The notes beneath the pieces were generated by a model. The model was not told where the DNA came from, did not search any database, and saw only the letters and a program-made list of their open reading frames with translations. From Nephrocerus scutellatus (lineage: Eukaryota; Arthropoda; Insecta; Diptera; Pipunculidae): a stretch of 64,000 bases of DNA. The stretch is taken from NCBI GenBank assembly GCA_947095585.1, contig OX352762.1:24652669-24716668 (forward strand), in the 5' to 3' direction. This document shows, one piece after another, positions 63,656 to 64,000 of this stretch; within the stretch, counting starts at the first letter, position 1, and every line of letters begins with the position of its first letter. The position numbers were made by a program, and so were the translations under genes.

Positions 63656-64000
63656 AAAGTTGATATTATCTTGACAATGTCAAAACAAAAACGTTTGCAT
63701 ATGCCGATGTAAAAATTTCGTTGCATACATTTACTTGTTACTAATATGAGTAAGTTGTCTTAACAGTAGCATGTCACCAAACTTACTTTTTTGCACAATG
63801 TCAAGATTTTTGAGGCTCTTATGGATGTTGTTGTGGCATAATCCTCCTTTCTCGATAGTCAGTTTTGTTAGTTTTAAGTGTACGTTCGCATATGATGGTA
63901 AGCTATGATAGGCAACGTCAATTAATTTTAGTTATAAGTTTCTTCTAATTTTAGGATAAATGTTGGATCAATAAAGCAACGGAAGTGCAATAATTTACTC

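Overview
This is eukaryotic nuclear DNA, most likely from a higher fly (Diptera). The evidence is short introns of 61-71 nt with GT-AG borders, trypsin-like digestive proteases with fly-type TATA boxes, mariner, Tc1-like and hAT transposons, RTE-like and LOA-like retroposons, and a long AT-rich non-coding background. I found no rRNA, tRNA, CRISPR or bacterial features. Species and chromosome cannot be told from the sequence.

Only three host genes are convincing. Two are tandem paralogous secreted trypsin-like serine proteases on the minus strand (1315-2136 and 8722-9537, about 81 % identical). They lie in a segmental duplication that also carries an older retroposon fragment. The third is a plus-strand six-exon gene (18423-28025) for a seven-transmembrane GPR180/TMEM145-type receptor. 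Its first intron is 7.6 kb and is packed with transposon remains; the other four introns are 61-71 nt.

Most of the rest is a nested layer of mobile-element debris. RTE-A, a non-LTR family, has three minus-strand copies (9870-12182, 29925-32880, 50172-53750). RTE-B, a second RTE-like family, has at least eight pieces, the best at 40310-41905. LOA-like elements with a DUF4780-type ORF1 lie at 1-672, 44375-46350 and 59535-62270. CR1/Jockey-like pieces lie at 38400-40045. A tRNA-derived SINE family has three near-full copies and one fragment. A complete 1.3-kb DD41D mariner (52225-53528) sits inside the third RTE-A copy with a TA target duplication, and the empty site survives in the second copy. 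There is also an internally deleted mariner (49081-49946), a hAT (22243-23623) split by a short repeat insertion, two pieces of one Tc1-like family, a Helitron helicase remnant with its 3' terminus, and PIF/Harbinger fragments.

Tandem repeats are also prominent: a duplicated satellite block (2810-5337), a CACGTC-rich minisatellite (13247-13660), a phased A-tract array (20530-20910), and a dispersed family with about 120-bp internal units whose ends can be defined because one copy interrupts the hAT coding sequence. I see no evidence of a new enzymatic or defence system. The most original material is this dispersed repeat family, the SINE family and the dated nested insertions.
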